From Mesobacillus boroniphilus JCM 21738 (lineage in GTDB: Bacteria > Bacillota > Bacilli > Bacillales > Cytobacillaceae): a stretch of DNA of 64,000 nucleotides. The notes beneath the pieces are model-generated. The model was not told the DNA's origin and did not search any database. It saw nothing but the letters and a program-made list of their open reading frames with translations. How positions within the stretch are numbered: the first letter of the stretch is position 1; every line of letters begins with the position of its first letter. The DNA is taken from assembly GCF_000517385.1 (NCBI RefSeq), contig NZ_BAUW01000002.1:1-64000 (forward strand), in the 5' to 3' direction. Made by a program: the position numbers and the translations under genes. Below, piece by piece: positions 52,266 to 61,701 of this stretch.

Positions 52266-53282
52266 ATGGTGAGGAAAGACCAAAAGGAATTAACAGGAAA
52301 ACAGAAGGCGGCAATCCTCCTGATCTCACTTGGCCCAGATGTTTCTGCTTCGGTTTATAAGCATTTAAGTGAAGAAGAAATCGAGAAGCTTACACTTGAA
52401 ATATCAGGTGTTAAGAAGGTCGACTCGCTGGCAAAGGAAGAAATACTGGAAGAATTCCATAGCATTGCTCTTGCACAGGATTATATCACGCAAGGTGGAA
52501 TCGGTTACGCAAAGACAGTGTTAGAAAAGGCACTAGGTACCGATCAGGCCGCTGTGATCATCAATAGATTGACCTCATCACTGCAAGTAAGGCCGTTTGA
52601 TTTTGCGCGAAAAGCGGATGCTGGCCAAATTCTCAATTTCATTCAAAATGAGCATCCACAGACAATTGCACTTATACTTTCTTATTTAGATTCGGCACAA
52701 GCCGGCCAGATTTTATCTGAACTGCCGCAAGACGTCCAGGCGGATATTGCACGCCGTATTGCAGTGATGGACAGCACATCACCAGAAATCATCAATGAAG
52801 TCGAACAAATCCTTGAAAGAAAGCTTTCAGCCACAGTTACTCAGGACTATACGCAAACTGGAGGCATCGAGGCTGTAGTTGATGTATTGAACGGAGTGGA
52901 CCGTGCAACAGAACGCACGATTCTCGATGCACTGGAAATCCAAGATCCTGAACTGGCCGAGGAAATCAAAAAGCGGATGTTCGTATTCGAAGATATTGTC
53001 ACACTTGATAACCGTGCAATCCAGCGAGTAATCCGAGATTGTGAAAACGAAGATCTCATGCTTGCTCTTAAAGTTTCAAGTGATGAAGTGAAAGAAATTG
53101 TCTTTAAAAATATGTCTAAGCGTATGGTCGAAACCTTCCAGGATGAAATGGAATTCATGGGTCCTGTAAGGCTTCGAGATGTTGAAGAAGCACAATCCAG
53201 GATTGTAGCTATTATCCGTCGTCTGGAAGAAGCTGGTGAAATCGTCATTGCGCGTGGCGGAGGAGATGATATTATTGTCTAG
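52266..53282 (+). CDS. fliG: Flagellar motor switch protein FliG
   Basis: Rotor torque ring. Armadillo-like motifs LTGKQKAAILLISLGPDVSASVYK, the EHPQTIALILSYL segment, MFVFEDIVTLDNRAIQRVIRD and the C-terminal charged torque helix region with VRLRDVEEAQSRIVAIIRRLEE. 338 residues, intact. Overlaps fliH by 8 bases. Confidence 0.97.
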   Translation: MVRKDQKELTGKQKAAILLISLGPDVSASVYKHLSEEEIEKLTLEISGVKKVDSLAKEEILEEFHSIALAQDYITQGGIGYAKTVLEKALGTDQAAVIINRLTSSLQVRPFDFARKADAGQILNFIQNEHPQTIALILSYLDSAQAGQILSELPQDVQADIARRIAVMDSTSPEIINEVEQILERKLSATVTQDYTQTGGIEAVVDVLNGVDRATERTILDALEIQDPELAEEIKKRMFVFEDIVTLDNRAIQRVIRDCENEDLMLALKVSSDEVKEIVFKNMSKRMVETFQDEMEFMGPVRLRDVEEAQSRIVAIIRRLEEAGEIVIARGGGDDIIV

Positions 53283-54036
53283 GCTTATCAAATCCCAATA
53301 CACCAGTAATATGCCTGCAGAAAAAAAGGTCATCTCTATCCGGGTGTTAGAATCATCGGAACAACAAGAAGTTCCACAAGTTTTCACTCATACAGAAGAT
53401 GAAAGAAGGCGGATCCTTGAGGAGGCTGTGGCAGAGGCGGATAACATTGTGTCAAAGGCCATGGCGGAAGCAGAACAGATTCGGCAGCAAGTCCAACTGG
53501 AACAGCAAGATTGGGATCAGCAAAAATCTGTATTGGCCGAAGAATCCAGGCAACAGGGTTTTGAACAAGGCTACCAAGAAGGCAGAACCCAGGGGTATGA
53601 AGAGTACCGCCAAACAATCATGTTTGCCCAGGAAACGGTAGATGCGTCGAAAAGAGATTACGAGAATCATATTGAATCATCAGAAAAGGTGATTCTCGAT
53701 CTCGGGGTGAAAATAGCCGGGAAGATAATCGGGGAAAAACTGGCTGCAGATGAAGCGTTCCTTTACCTGGTAAAGAGGGCGTTAAAAAACTCGAGGGATT
53801 ATAAGGATATCCAACTTCATGTTCATCCGAAATACTATCAGGAACTGCTTATTCAAAAGGATGAACTGATTGCCATCTTTCCGAAAGATATTGATTTCTA
53901 TATTTACCCGGATGAAGAGCTTGAGGAGACATCTTGCATCATTGAATCTGAAAATGGCAGGGTCGACGCAAGTGTAGACAGCCAATTGGAAGAGATCAAA
54001 AATAAGCTGTTTGAAATGCTGGAGAGTGAACAATAG
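53275..54036 (+). CDS. fliH: Flagellar assembly protein FliH
   Basis: Peripheral stator of the export ATPase FliI. Glutamine/glutamate-rich central coiled coil (KAMAEAEQIRQQVQLEQQ) with a G-rich heptad run (QGFEQGYQEGRTQGYEEY), then a V-ATPase E-like C-terminus. The TTG at 53275 (MSRLIKSQY) follows GGAGGAG and resembles the B. subtilis start. About 253 residues, intact. Its stop overlaps the fliI start. Confidence 0.93.
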   Translation: MSRLIKSQYTSNMPAEKKVISIRVLESSEQQEVPQVFTHTEDERRRILEEAVAEADNIVSKAMAEAEQIRQQVQLEQQDWDQQKSVLAEESRQQGFEQGYQEGRTQGYEEYRQTIMFAQETVDASKRDYENHIESSEKVILDLGVKIAGKIIGEKLAADEAFLYLVKRALKNSRDYKDIQLHVHPKYYQELLIQKDELIAIFPKDIDFYIYPDEELEETSCIIESENGRVDASVDSQLEEIKNKLFEMLESEQ

Positions 54037-55349
54037 TGAAGGCCAAGGATTTATTGGAACATGTCGACTTTCTGGATAGTTTTAAACGTTATGGACGTGT
54101 AAAAAGAGTTGTTGGTTTGATGATTGAGTCACAAGGGCCTGAAAGTTCAATAGGCGATGTCTGCTTTATTCATGTTGGTACAAAGAAAAAACGGAAAATC
54201 CAGGCGGAGGTTGTCGGTTTTAAAGATGAAAACGTCATTTTGATGCCGTATACATCTCTTCATGATATATCACCAGGAAGTCTGGTTGAAACGACAATGA
54301 AACCACTTGAAATTAAAGCAGGACCAGGATTGATTGGCAAAGTAGTAGATTCGCTAGGTGCTCCATTGGATCAATCAAGCCTGCCAAAAGGATTGGCGTC
54401 AGTTCCAACAGAACAAGACCCTCCCAACCCTTTGAGCAGGCCGCCAATCTCAGAACCGATAGAAGTCGGAGTCAGGATGATTGACAGCCTGCTGACAGTT
54501 GGCAGCGGCCAGCGTGTTGGGATTTTCGCCGGCAGTGGTGTAGGGAAGAGTACTTTGCTGGGAATGATTGCGAGAAATACTACAGCAGACCTGAATGTTA
54601 TTGGGCTGATTGGTGAACGGGGACGAGAAGTCAGAGAATTCATCGAACGCGATTTAGGGCCTGAAGGACTAAAGCGTTCGATAGTAGTTGTTGCCACTTC
54701 AGATCAGCCTGCGTTAATGCGGATCAAAGGAGCCTATACAGCAACAGCCATCGCAGAGTATTTTCGTGATAAAGGATTGAATGTCATGCTGATGATGGAT
54801 TCAGTTACCCGAGTGGCTATGGCGCAGCGTGAAGTAGGTCTCGCAGTTGGAGAACCTCCTACCACGAAAGGCTATACTCCTTCAGTGTTCGCCATTCTTT
54901 CAAGGCTTCTTGAAAGGACAGGTACGAATGAATTCGGATCAATAACAGGGTTTTATACCGTCCTTGTGGATGGTGATGACATGAATGAACCTATTGCTGA
55001 CACAGTAAGGGGAATACTGGATGGCCACTTTGTATTAGACAGGGACTTAGCTAATAAAGGCCAGTACCCTGCAGTGAACGTGTTAAAAAGCATCAGCCGA
55101 ATCATGAACAATATTGTCGCCGATGAACACGTCAAAGCGGCTGAAAGATTTAGGGAATTATTAAGTACCTATATCAATGCTGAAGATTTAATTAATATCG
55201 GGGCATATAAAAAAGGCACTTCTGCAGAGATTGATGAGGCGATTATGAGATACCCTCTAATTCTTAATTTCTTGAAGCAAGAGACCAATGAAAAAGTCTC
55301 AATAAATGAAAGTGTTCAGGCTTTATTGCAGTTAGTAAGGAAAGGTTGA
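54036..55349 (+). CDS. fliI: Flagellum-specific ATPase FliI
   Basis: Powers type III flagellar export. Walker A VGIFAGSGVGKSTLLG, GLIGERGREVREF, Walker B NVMLMMDSVTRVAMAQREVGLA, and GEPPTTKGYTPSVF. 437 residues, GTG start overlapping the fliH stop, intact. Confidence 0.97.
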   Translation: MKAKDLLEHVDFLDSFKRYGRVKRVVGLMIESQGPESSIGDVCFIHVGTKKKRKIQAEVVGFKDENVILMPYTSLHDISPGSLVETTMKPLEIKAGPGLIGKVVDSLGAPLDQSSLPKGLASVPTEQDPPNPLSRPPISEPIEVGVRMIDSLLTVGSGQRVGIFAGSGVGKSTLLGMIARNTTADLNVIGLIGERGREVREFIERDLGPEGLKRSIVVVATSDQPALMRIKGAYTATAIAEYFRDKGLNVMLMMDSVTRVAMAQREVGLAVGEPPTTKGYTPSVFAILSRLLERTGTNEFGSITGFYTVLVDGDDMNEPIADTVRGILDGHFVLDRDLANKGQYPAVNVLKSISRIMNNIVADEHVKAAERFRELLSTYINAEDLINIGAYKKGTSAEIDEAIMRYPLILNFLKQETNEKVSINESVQALLQLVRKG

Positions 55350-55356
55350 TGGATCA

Positions 55357-55803
55357 ATGCGGTATCAATTCAAGTTTGATAAAATCCTTTCACTTAAGTC
55401 GAGAGAAGTGGACGAAGCACAAGTTGTATACCAGGATTCAGTGAAAAAGTTCGAAGAGGCGGCTGATAGACTCTACCATCTTCTTAAGAAAAAAGAAGAT
55501 CTTGAGAGCTTGCAATCAGACCGGCTGCTAGATGGTTTGCCGGTCCAGGAAATACGACACCATCAACAGTTTATCGGCAATCTTGAAAAATCGATTGCCC
55601 ACTATCAGAAAGTCGTGATGAATGCGAGAAACATCATGAATTATCAACAAATACAATTGATGGAAAAAAATCAGGAAGTAAAGAAGTTTGAAAAAATCAA
55701 AGAGAAAGACCATCTTCAATTTAAGGCAGATGAAAAGTATGCAGAGAGCAGGATGATGGACGAAGTCTCGATTCAGCAATATATGAACCGGGAAATTAGG
55801 TGA
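55357..55803 (+). CDS. fliJ: Flagellar export protein FliJ
   Basis: Export chaperone escort, a gamma-subunit-like coiled coil. MRYQFKFDKILSLKSREVDEAQ at the start, and nearly all helix; no other motif. 148 residues, intact, 7 bases after fliI. Confidence 0.93.
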   Translation: MRYQFKFDKILSLKSREVDEAQVVYQDSVKKFEEAADRLYHLLKKKEDLESLQSDRLLDGLPVQEIRHHQQFIGNLEKSIAHYQKVVMNARNIMNYQQIQLMEKNQEVKKFEKIKEKDHLQFKADEKYAESRMMDEVSIQQYMNREIR

Positions 55804-55807
55804 TCGA

Positions 55808-56407
55808 ATGGCACAGAGCGTTGAGGAAAAAGAAAATCAGGATGGGAACAAGTTTCAATGGTTTTTATATGTGATAGCAATTCCAAGCTTGTTTGCGATT
55901 GTTATTGCTTTAGTTGCACTTTCGATTTTAGGGATTAATATTTTTGATACAGCGAAGGACATCGGCGGGAAAGTACCCTTTATTTCTCAATTTGTTAAGG
56001 AAAAAAAGCCGTTATCTATTGAAGAATTTGAAAAAGATATCATCAGCCTAGAAGCAGAAATTAAAGACCGCGAAGCAAAAATGGAACAACTGCAGTCTAA
56101 AGTCGACAGCAAAGATACACAGTTAAAACGAATGGAACTGGAAAAAGCACAGCTGCAAGCACAAATCGAGGAATTAACCGCGATCCAGGAAGAAAACAAG
56201 CGAGCCTTCCGGGAAATCGTCAAAACCTATGAAACGATGTCAGCAAAGAGTGCCGCTCCGATTATTTCTAAAATGGACACGGAAGAAGCAGTAAAGATTC
56301 TGAAAAACATAAAGCCGGAATCACTCGCTGCAATAATGGAAAAGCTGCCTGCCCAGGAAGCAGCAAAGTATACAGAGATATTGACGAATGAAACTAACGG
56401 AAATTAG
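55808..56407 (+). CDS. ylxF: YlxF-type flagellar operon protein (MgtE-N-like C-terminus)
   Basis: One N-terminal membrane helix (WFLYVIAIPSLFAIVIALVAL), a Lys/Glu-rich coiled coil of ~70 residues, and a C-terminal MgtE_N-like segment (SKMDTEEAVKILKNIKPESLAAIMEKLPAQEAAKY). It resembles MotE/YlxF proteins. Position between fliJ and fliK is standard in Bacillus. 199 residues, intact. Exact role not established. Confidence 0.87.
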   Translation: MAQSVEEKENQDGNKFQWFLYVIAIPSLFAIVIALVALSILGINIFDTAKDIGGKVPFISQFVKEKKPLSIEEFEKDIISLEAEIKDREAKMEQLQSKVDSKDTQLKRMELEKAQLQAQIEELTAIQEENKRAFREIVKTYETMSAKSAAPIISKMDTEEAVKILKNIKPESLAAIMEKLPAQEAAKYTEILTNETNGN

Positions 56408-56436
56408 CTGACGAGAATTTGAGAGGAGGTGAAAAA

Positions 56437-57663
56437 ATGGAAATAGAAGGTCTTGGCTTTTTTAATACCATTGCTGTAGGAAAACAGAAATTTTCAGAAA
56501 AGGCTGGGGATGGAGGAAGCTTTGCCGGATTAATGTCAACAGTATTGTCCGGAAAAGCGGAGTCAATACCATCAACTGAATCTGCACAGGGTGAAAAAAA
56601 CCTTGAAAGTCTGGATGCCCTGACGGAAATGATCAACATAAAAGACCTTTTAGACTTGGAAGATGGACTGAAGTTGCTGGATGTATTGAATTCAGACTCT
56701 GAAAATCTATTAACTAAGGCGCTGGCTTATTTTGGAATCAACAAAGAAGATTTGAAGCTATTTATCCAAAAATGGACCGGTAACAGTGAAGCTGATTTCG
56801 AAAGTCCTTCTGAAGATGAGCTGTTGTCATCCTTAGCGGCAATAATAACAGGAATTGCAAATCAAAATGGAAATCAATTACTGAATAAGTTGGAACAAAA
56901 TGATTTGCAGACATTAAAGGCATTAAAGCTTTTGGAGTTAATGGCCAGATATGCTGATGGGAATAAATATAAAAGCTCTGATACTGTTAAAGGATCACTG
57001 AAAAATCTTGGTGAGGAATTAAAGAATTTTTTAGAAATGAGTAAACCAAATTCTCATACGGATTATTTACAAAAAAGATTTACCCAGTTAGCGAGTGACA
57101 TAAACCTTGCAAACTCAAAAAAAATAACTTTTACAGAGAGCAGACCGGGACTGAAGACAGATGGTCTAGCAGGAATTATTGCTTATCTCCCACAGATGAC
57201 AAAGGCTGAGCAATTAATGTTAACAATGAATAGTCCTGAAAGGCCGGTTTCACCAGAACAATTAATGAAGCAATTTGAATCGATTCTTTCAAAATCGCAT
57301 TTTATGAACAGTGGGGGAACACAAAAACTATTCATTAAATTATTCCCTGAGCACCTTGGCAGCATCCGTATAGAGCTTTTCCAAAAAGATCAAACGATGA
57401 TAGCGAGAATCATAACTACGACAGGTACGGCAAAGGAAACGCTGGAATCCCAGATTAATGGTCTCAAACAGGCCTTTGCGGCACAAAACCTTTCAGTAGA
57501 AAGGATTGAAGTGACTCAGCAGCAGGCCCAGCAAGAGCGATTCTTGAATAGAGATTCTCAGCAGCAGGAGAGACAGCCTGACAGAGGGAAGCAGGAAAAG
57601 AAAGAAGAAAAAGGCGATTTTAACCTTTCCTTCGAGGAAGCGCTGCTAAATACTGAAGTATAG
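56437..57663 (+). CDS. fliK: Flagellar hook-length control protein FliK
   Basis: Secreted ruler that ends hook growth. Poorly conserved N-terminal 280 residues, then the conserved C-terminal domain (QKLFIKLFPEHLGSIRIELFQKDQTMIARI), and a Gln-rich tail (QQQAQQERFL). The ATG at 56437 follows GAGGAGGTG. About 408 residues, intact. 10 bases before flgD. Confidence 0.92.
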   Translation: MEIEGLGFFNTIAVGKQKFSEKAGDGGSFAGLMSTVLSGKAESIPSTESAQGEKNLESLDALTEMINIKDLLDLEDGLKLLDVLNSDSENLLTKALAYFGINKEDLKLFIQKWTGNSEADFESPSEDELLSSLAAIITGIANQNGNQLLNKLEQNDLQTLKALKLLELMARYADGNKYKSSDTVKGSLKNLGEELKNFLEMSKPNSHTDYLQKRFTQLASDINLANSKKITFTESRPGLKTDGLAGIIAYLPQMTKAEQLMLTMNSPERPVSPEQLMKQFESILSKSHFMNSGGTQKLFIKLFPEHLGSIRIELFQKDQTMIARIITTTGTAKETLESQINGLKQAFAAQNLSVERIEVTQQQAQQERFLNRDSQQQERQPDRGKQEKKEEKGDFNLSFEEALLNTEV

Positions 57664-57673
57664 GAGTTTGACC

Positions 57674-58303
57674 ATGGTGAATAGTATTAATTCTTCATAT
57701 CTGCTGTCGAATCTTCAAAAGGACAGGAAAGCCGGTTCAGATATTCTTGGGAAGGATGATTTTCTAAAAATCCTGATGACCCAGCTCCAGAACCAGGATC
57801 CTTTGAATCCAATGCAGGATAAAGATTTTATAGCCCAGATGGCAACATTTTCGACACTTGAGCAAATCACGAATATGGGGAAATCAATCGACCGGTTTGT
57901 ACAAGCTGAACAGCAAAATAAAATGATTTCCTATAGCCAGTTTGTGGGCAAGGATGTCACATGGCATAAGATTGAAACAGCAAATGGCGAGGAAACCATT
58001 AAACAGGGAAATGGGAAGATAGCCTCTGTGCAGTTCAAGGAAGACACCGTTTCATTTGTGCTTGAAGATGGCACGACCCTGGAACCGGCGAACATTTCTC
58101 AAATCAATGAGTTATCCAGTGAAAATCATATGTTGCAGGCGAGTATGCTGATTGGGAAAACAATTACCTATCTTGATGAAAATAAGCAAGAAAAATCAGC
58201 TAATGTCCTGTCTGTTTCTTTTAAAAATGGCAAAACATCTTATTTACTCGATGATGAGAATAAAACAAGCATCATTTCTTCACAGATCACCAAAATTCAA
58301 TAA
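57674..58303 (+). CDS. flgD: Flagellar hook capping protein FlgD
   Basis: Scaffold for hook assembly. Conserved LGKDDFLKILMTQLQNQDPLNPMQDKDFIAQMATFSTLEQ. The ATG at 57674 has TAGGAG upstream; an in-frame TTG at 57668 is less likely. About 209 residues, intact. Confidence 0.95.
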   Translation: MVNSINSSYLLSNLQKDRKAGSDILGKDDFLKILMTQLQNQDPLNPMQDKDFIAQMATFSTLEQITNMGKSIDRFVQAEQQNKMISYSQFVGKDVTWHKIETANGEETIKQGNGKIASVQFKEDTVSFVLEDGTTLEPANISQINELSSENHMLQASMLIGKTITYLDENKQEKSANVLSVSFKNGKTSYLLDDENKTSIISSQITKIQ

Positions 58304-58320
58304 CGTAAGGAAGTGATGTA

Positions 58321-58710
58321 ATGGATAAGACAAACTTTCATCCACTTCATTCACTGCCTGTTAACAGGACACACAATAAACCTGTAAAAGCCAATAAGTT
58401 AACACCAGCACCTTTTTCCTTGCAATTGCAAAGTGCTATCCAATCAAAGAATGGACTAACAATAAGTAAGCATGCAACTGAACGGCTGGAGCAAAGGGGA
58501 ATCAATATTTCCCAGGAGCGCTGGAACAGGATTGAGGAAAAAGTTAGTCAGGCTAAGGCCAAGGGCGTGAGTGATTCACTCGTTCTGCTAAAGGATGCGG
58601 CACTGATTGTCAGTGCAAAAAACAACACCGTCATTACCGCGATGGGAAGGCAGGAAGCGGCGGAACAAATATTCACCAATATAAATGGAACGATTGTTAT
58701 GGAAAATTAA
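58321..58710 (+). CDS. Conserved flagellar operon protein (TIGR02530-like)
   Basis: A 129-residue protein present between flgD and flgE in many Firmicutes but not in B. subtilis. The N-terminal half is basic and likely disordered; the C-terminal half is the conserved part (TISKHATERLEQRGINISQERW, VLLKDAALIVSAKNNTVITAMGR). Role in flagellar assembly assumed from its place, not shown. Confidence 0.85.
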   Translation: MDKTNFHPLHSLPVNRTHNKPVKANKLTPAPFSLQLQSAIQSKNGLTISKHATERLEQRGINISQERWNRIEEKVSQAKAKGVSDSLVLLKDAALIVSAKNNTVITAMGRQEAAEQIFTNINGTIVMEN

Positions 58711-58791
58711 AATAAAAAAGGCTGGACCTTCACGGAGGCCTGGGCTGTGGACCGATTGAAGCAGCCCCCAAATCGAAAGGAGTTTAAAAAA

Positions 58792-59958
58792 ATGCTTCGT
58801 TCAATGTACTCAGGAATCAGCGGGATGAAAAACTTCCAAACAAAACTTGATGTGATCGGAAACAATATTGCCAATGTAAATACATACGGCTTCAAAAAGG
58901 GCCGTGTTACTTTTAAAGATACTATGAATCAAACAATCTCGGGCGCAAGTGCTGCTACAGAGAACAAGGGCGGAAAGAACCCAATGCAGGTAGGACTGGG
59001 CTCCACGATTGCGACGATTGATACAATAGATACACAATCCAGCTTGCAAACGACGGGACGTTCTCTTGACTTAGCAATCTCAGGGGATGGTTACTTTGTA
59101 GTTAAGCAGGGTGGTGCCGAATTTTACACACGCGCTGGGAACTTTTATCTTGATGAAGATGGGACTTTAGTTAATGGAGATGGATATAAAGTTCAATCTT
59201 ATGATAAAGGTGTCTTAAAGGATATTAAAATAGATGTAAACTCTATTCTTCCGGCACAAAAAACTACTAATATAACTATAGATGGGAATTTCCCTTCAAA
59301 TATTGCAGGAGCTACAGAACAACTGCAGCAATTAAAAATAGTCGATAATGATGGTAATGATCATACAGTTGAAATGACATTGAAAAATCTAAATGCTAAT
59401 GAATGGCAAATGACACTTCAAGATAGAAGCTTGACCCCATTAGTTCCTTTTGTCGTGAAATTTAATACAACGACCAAAGAATTTACAATGCCAAATCCAA
59501 ATAATGGACTTAAATTAAGTAGCGGTGATATTCCATTATCATTTATTGCTGGTGAAGTTACATCAAATGGTAACAATTTGAATGCATTATTTAATCCAGA
59601 CGGATCAACTCAAGGTGCAATTGAAAGCTTCAGTATCGGTCAAATGGGAGAAATTAGTGGGGTGTTTTCAAATGGTCGCGTAGAAAATCTTGGCACAATT
59701 GCGCTTGCCAAATTTAGCAATAATGCTGGTCTTAGTAAGGTTGGAAATAATATGTTTCAGAATTCGGTTAACTCAGGAATTCCGAATATTGGTGCACCTG
59801 GCAATGGATTTGGAACAATAGCAGCTGGTGCCCTTGAAATGTCCAATGTTGACCTTTCAGAAGAATTTACCGAAATGATCACGGCTCAGCGTGGTTTCCA
59901 GGCAAATACAAGAATTATTACAACCTCGGATGAAATACTTCAAGAATTAATAACTTGA
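58792..59958 (+). CDS. flgE: Flagellar hook protein FlgE
   Basis: Hook subunit. MLRSMYSGISGMKNFQTKLDVIGNNIANVNTYGFKKGRV at the start (D0/D1), DLAISGDGYFVV, and the C-terminal EFTEMITAQRGFQANTRIITTSDEIL. 388 residues, against the shorter B. subtilis protein, with an extra D2-like middle region (~residues 155-285). That middle stretch, about 59250-59640, is more AT-rich than its flanks. The ATG at 58792 has AAAGGAG upstream. Confidence 0.93.
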   Translation: MLRSMYSGISGMKNFQTKLDVIGNNIANVNTYGFKKGRVTFKDTMNQTISGASAATENKGGKNPMQVGLGSTIATIDTIDTQSSLQTTGRSLDLAISGDGYFVVKQGGAEFYTRAGNFYLDEDGTLVNGDGYKVQSYDKGVLKDIKIDVNSILPAQKTTNITIDGNFPSNIAGATEQLQQLKIVDNDGNDHTVEMTLKNLNANEWQMTLQDRSLTPLVPFVVKFNTTTKEFTMPNPNNGLKLSSGDIPLSFIAGEVTSNGNNLNALFNPDGSTQGAIESFSIGQMGEISGVFSNGRVENLGTIALAKFSNNAGLSKVGNNMFQNSVNSGIPNIGAPGNGFGTIAAGALEMSNVDLSEEFTEMITAQRGFQANTRIITTSDEILQELIT

Positions 59959-60020
59959 AACGTTAGACATAGAGAGGAGCAGGGCTGAAAGGGAAATCCT
60001 TTTAGCCCCTGTGAATTATT

Positions 60021-60242
60021 ATGATTAAAGTAACTAAATTAAACGGTAAATCATTTAGAATTAATTCATTATTTATCGAAGTGGTTGAAGCTTTTCCGGA
60101 CACAACGATTACTTTAACCAATGGGCGAAAGTATGTCGTAAGGGAAAGTGAAGATGAAGTGAGCAAATTAATCCGGGAATTTTATCAGAGTGTCGGCCTT
60201 CTTGGAGGGCGAGTGTTGGAGGAACTGAATCATGAAGAATAA
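60021..60242 (+). CDS. swrD: FlbD-family protein (SwrD)
   Basis: A 73-residue protein MIKVTKLNGKSFRINSLFIEVVEAFPDTTITLTNGRKYVVRE, the typical FlbD fold. In B. subtilis SwrD (YlzI) raises flagellar torque for swarming. Overlaps fliL by 11 bases. Confidence 0.93.
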   Translation: MIKVTKLNGKSFRINSLFIEVVEAFPDTTITLTNGRKYVVRESEDEVSKLIREFYQSVGLLGGRVLEELNHEE

Positions 60243-60660
60243 TAAGCTGGTAATGATTATGTCGGTCATGCTGGTAGCCATATTGCTCGTAGGGACTATA
60301 GCTGTTGTAGCGGTTATGAAGCTTAGTGCTGAAGATGTCGAAAAAGAACCAAGCATTGATGAGGTGCTGGAAGCTTCCGTAGACATCCCCGAGGTAACGA
60401 CGAACCTGGCATCGAATGATTTTATTAAGATTTCTTTTAAAATTGAAACAGACGGCAAAAAAGCAAAAGAAGAGTTGCAAAAGAGAGATTTCCAGGTGAA
60501 AAACCTGATTATTTATGAACTATCCGAGAAAAAGGCGGAAGAGCTGCAAGGCAAGGAAGGCAAGATGAACCTTGAAGAAACCCTCAAAGCGAAGTTGAAT
60601 GACCTGATGCAGGATGGAAAAATCAATAAGGTCTATATAACGGGTTCTCTCCTCCAATAA
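60232..60660 (+). CDS. fliL: Flagellar basal-body protein FliL
   Basis: Stator-associated membrane protein. Short cytoplasmic N-terminus, one helix (LVMIMSVMLVAILLVGTIAVVAVM), and a periplasmic domain ending in AKLNDLMQDGKINKVYITGSLLQ. 142 residues, intact. Confidence 0.95.
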   Translation: MKNNKLVMIMSVMLVAILLVGTIAVVAVMKLSAEDVEKEPSIDEVLEASVDIPEVTTNLASNDFIKISFKIETDGKKAKEELQKRDFQVKNLIIYELSEKKAEELQGKEGKMNLEETLKAKLNDLMQDGKINKVYITGSLLQ

Positions 60661-60702
60661 CAGTTTGAATTAAATTACCGTAACTACATGGAGGTGAAGA
60701 GA

Positions 60703-61701
60703 ATGTCGGGAGAGGTATTATCGCAAAGCGAAATAGATGCTTTGTTATCCGCTTTATCAACAGGAGAAATGGATGCGGATGAATTAAAGAAAGAACAAGT
60801 AGAAAAAAGGGTTAAAGTATATGATTTTAGAAGAGCTTTGCGTTTCTCGAAAGACCAGATCCGCAGCCTTACCCGAATTCATGAAAACTTTGCCCGGCTA
60901 TTGACGACCTTTTTCTCAGCTCAGTTAAGAACGTATGTCAATATTAGTGTCGCGTCAGCTGACCAGATTCCTTATGAGGAATTCATCCGGTCCATTCCCA
61001 AGATGACAATCTTGAATGTATTTGATGTAGAACCTCTGGAAGGCAGAATCCTGATGGAGGTCAATCCGAATATTGCCTACGCGATGATGGACAGGCTGCT
61101 GGGAGGAAAAGGGACCAGTCATAACAAAGTCGATAGCTTGACTGAAATAGAAACCAGGATCATGTCAAATATGTTCGAGAAAGCTTTTGAAAATTTCCGG
61201 GAGGCATGGAGCTCGATTTCTGATATCGATCCGCAGCTTTCAGAATTCGAAATCAATCCGCAGTTCTTGCAGATGGTTTCGCCAAATGAAACCGTCGTGG
61301 TCATTTCACTGAATACCACGATCGGAGAAGCAAGCGGAATGATCAATATCTGTATTCCTCACGTGGTCCTTGAACCGATCATTCCTAAGTTGTCAGTGAA
61401 ATATTGGATGCAGTCCGATAAGAAACAAAGCTTGCCAATCGAAAATTCAGTATTGCAGAGTGAAATCCAGAAAGCTGATGTTTCAATTACAGCTGAAATT
61501 GGTTCATCTGAAATATCGATCCAGGACTTCTTAATGCTTGAGATCGGCGACGTGATTGAATTGAATCAGCAGATTGATAAACCATTACTGATAAAAGTCG
61601 GAGATATCCCTAAATTTGTAGGACAGCCAGGGAAAATCAACAAAAAGTTAGCCATTCAAGTGTTTGATACATTTAAGGGGGGAGACGATGATGGTGAGTG
61701 A
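60703..61701 (+). CDS. fliM: Flagellar motor switch protein FliM
   Basis: C-ring protein that binds CheY-P. N-terminal EVLSQSEIDALLSALS is the CheY-P-binding motif, FRRALRFSKDQIRSLTRIHENFARLL, MDRLLGGKG, and a C-terminal SpoA domain. The ATG at 60703 follows GGAGGTG. 332 residues, the usual length, intact. Overlaps fliY. Confidence 0.97.
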   Translation: MSGEVLSQSEIDALLSALSTGEMDADELKKEQVEKRVKVYDFRRALRFSKDQIRSLTRIHENFARLLTTFFSAQLRTYVNISVASADQIPYEEFIRSIPKMTILNVFDVEPLEGRILMEVNPNIAYAMMDRLLGGKGTSHNKVDSLTEIETRIMSNMFEKAFENFREAWSSISDIDPQLSEFEINPQFLQMVSPNETVVVISLNTTIGEASGMINICIPHVVLEPIIPKLSVKYWMQSDKKQSLPIENSVLQSEIQKADVSITAEIGSSEISIQDFLMLEIGDVIELNQQIDKPLLIKVGDIPKFVGQPGKINKKLAIQVFDTFKGGDDDGE

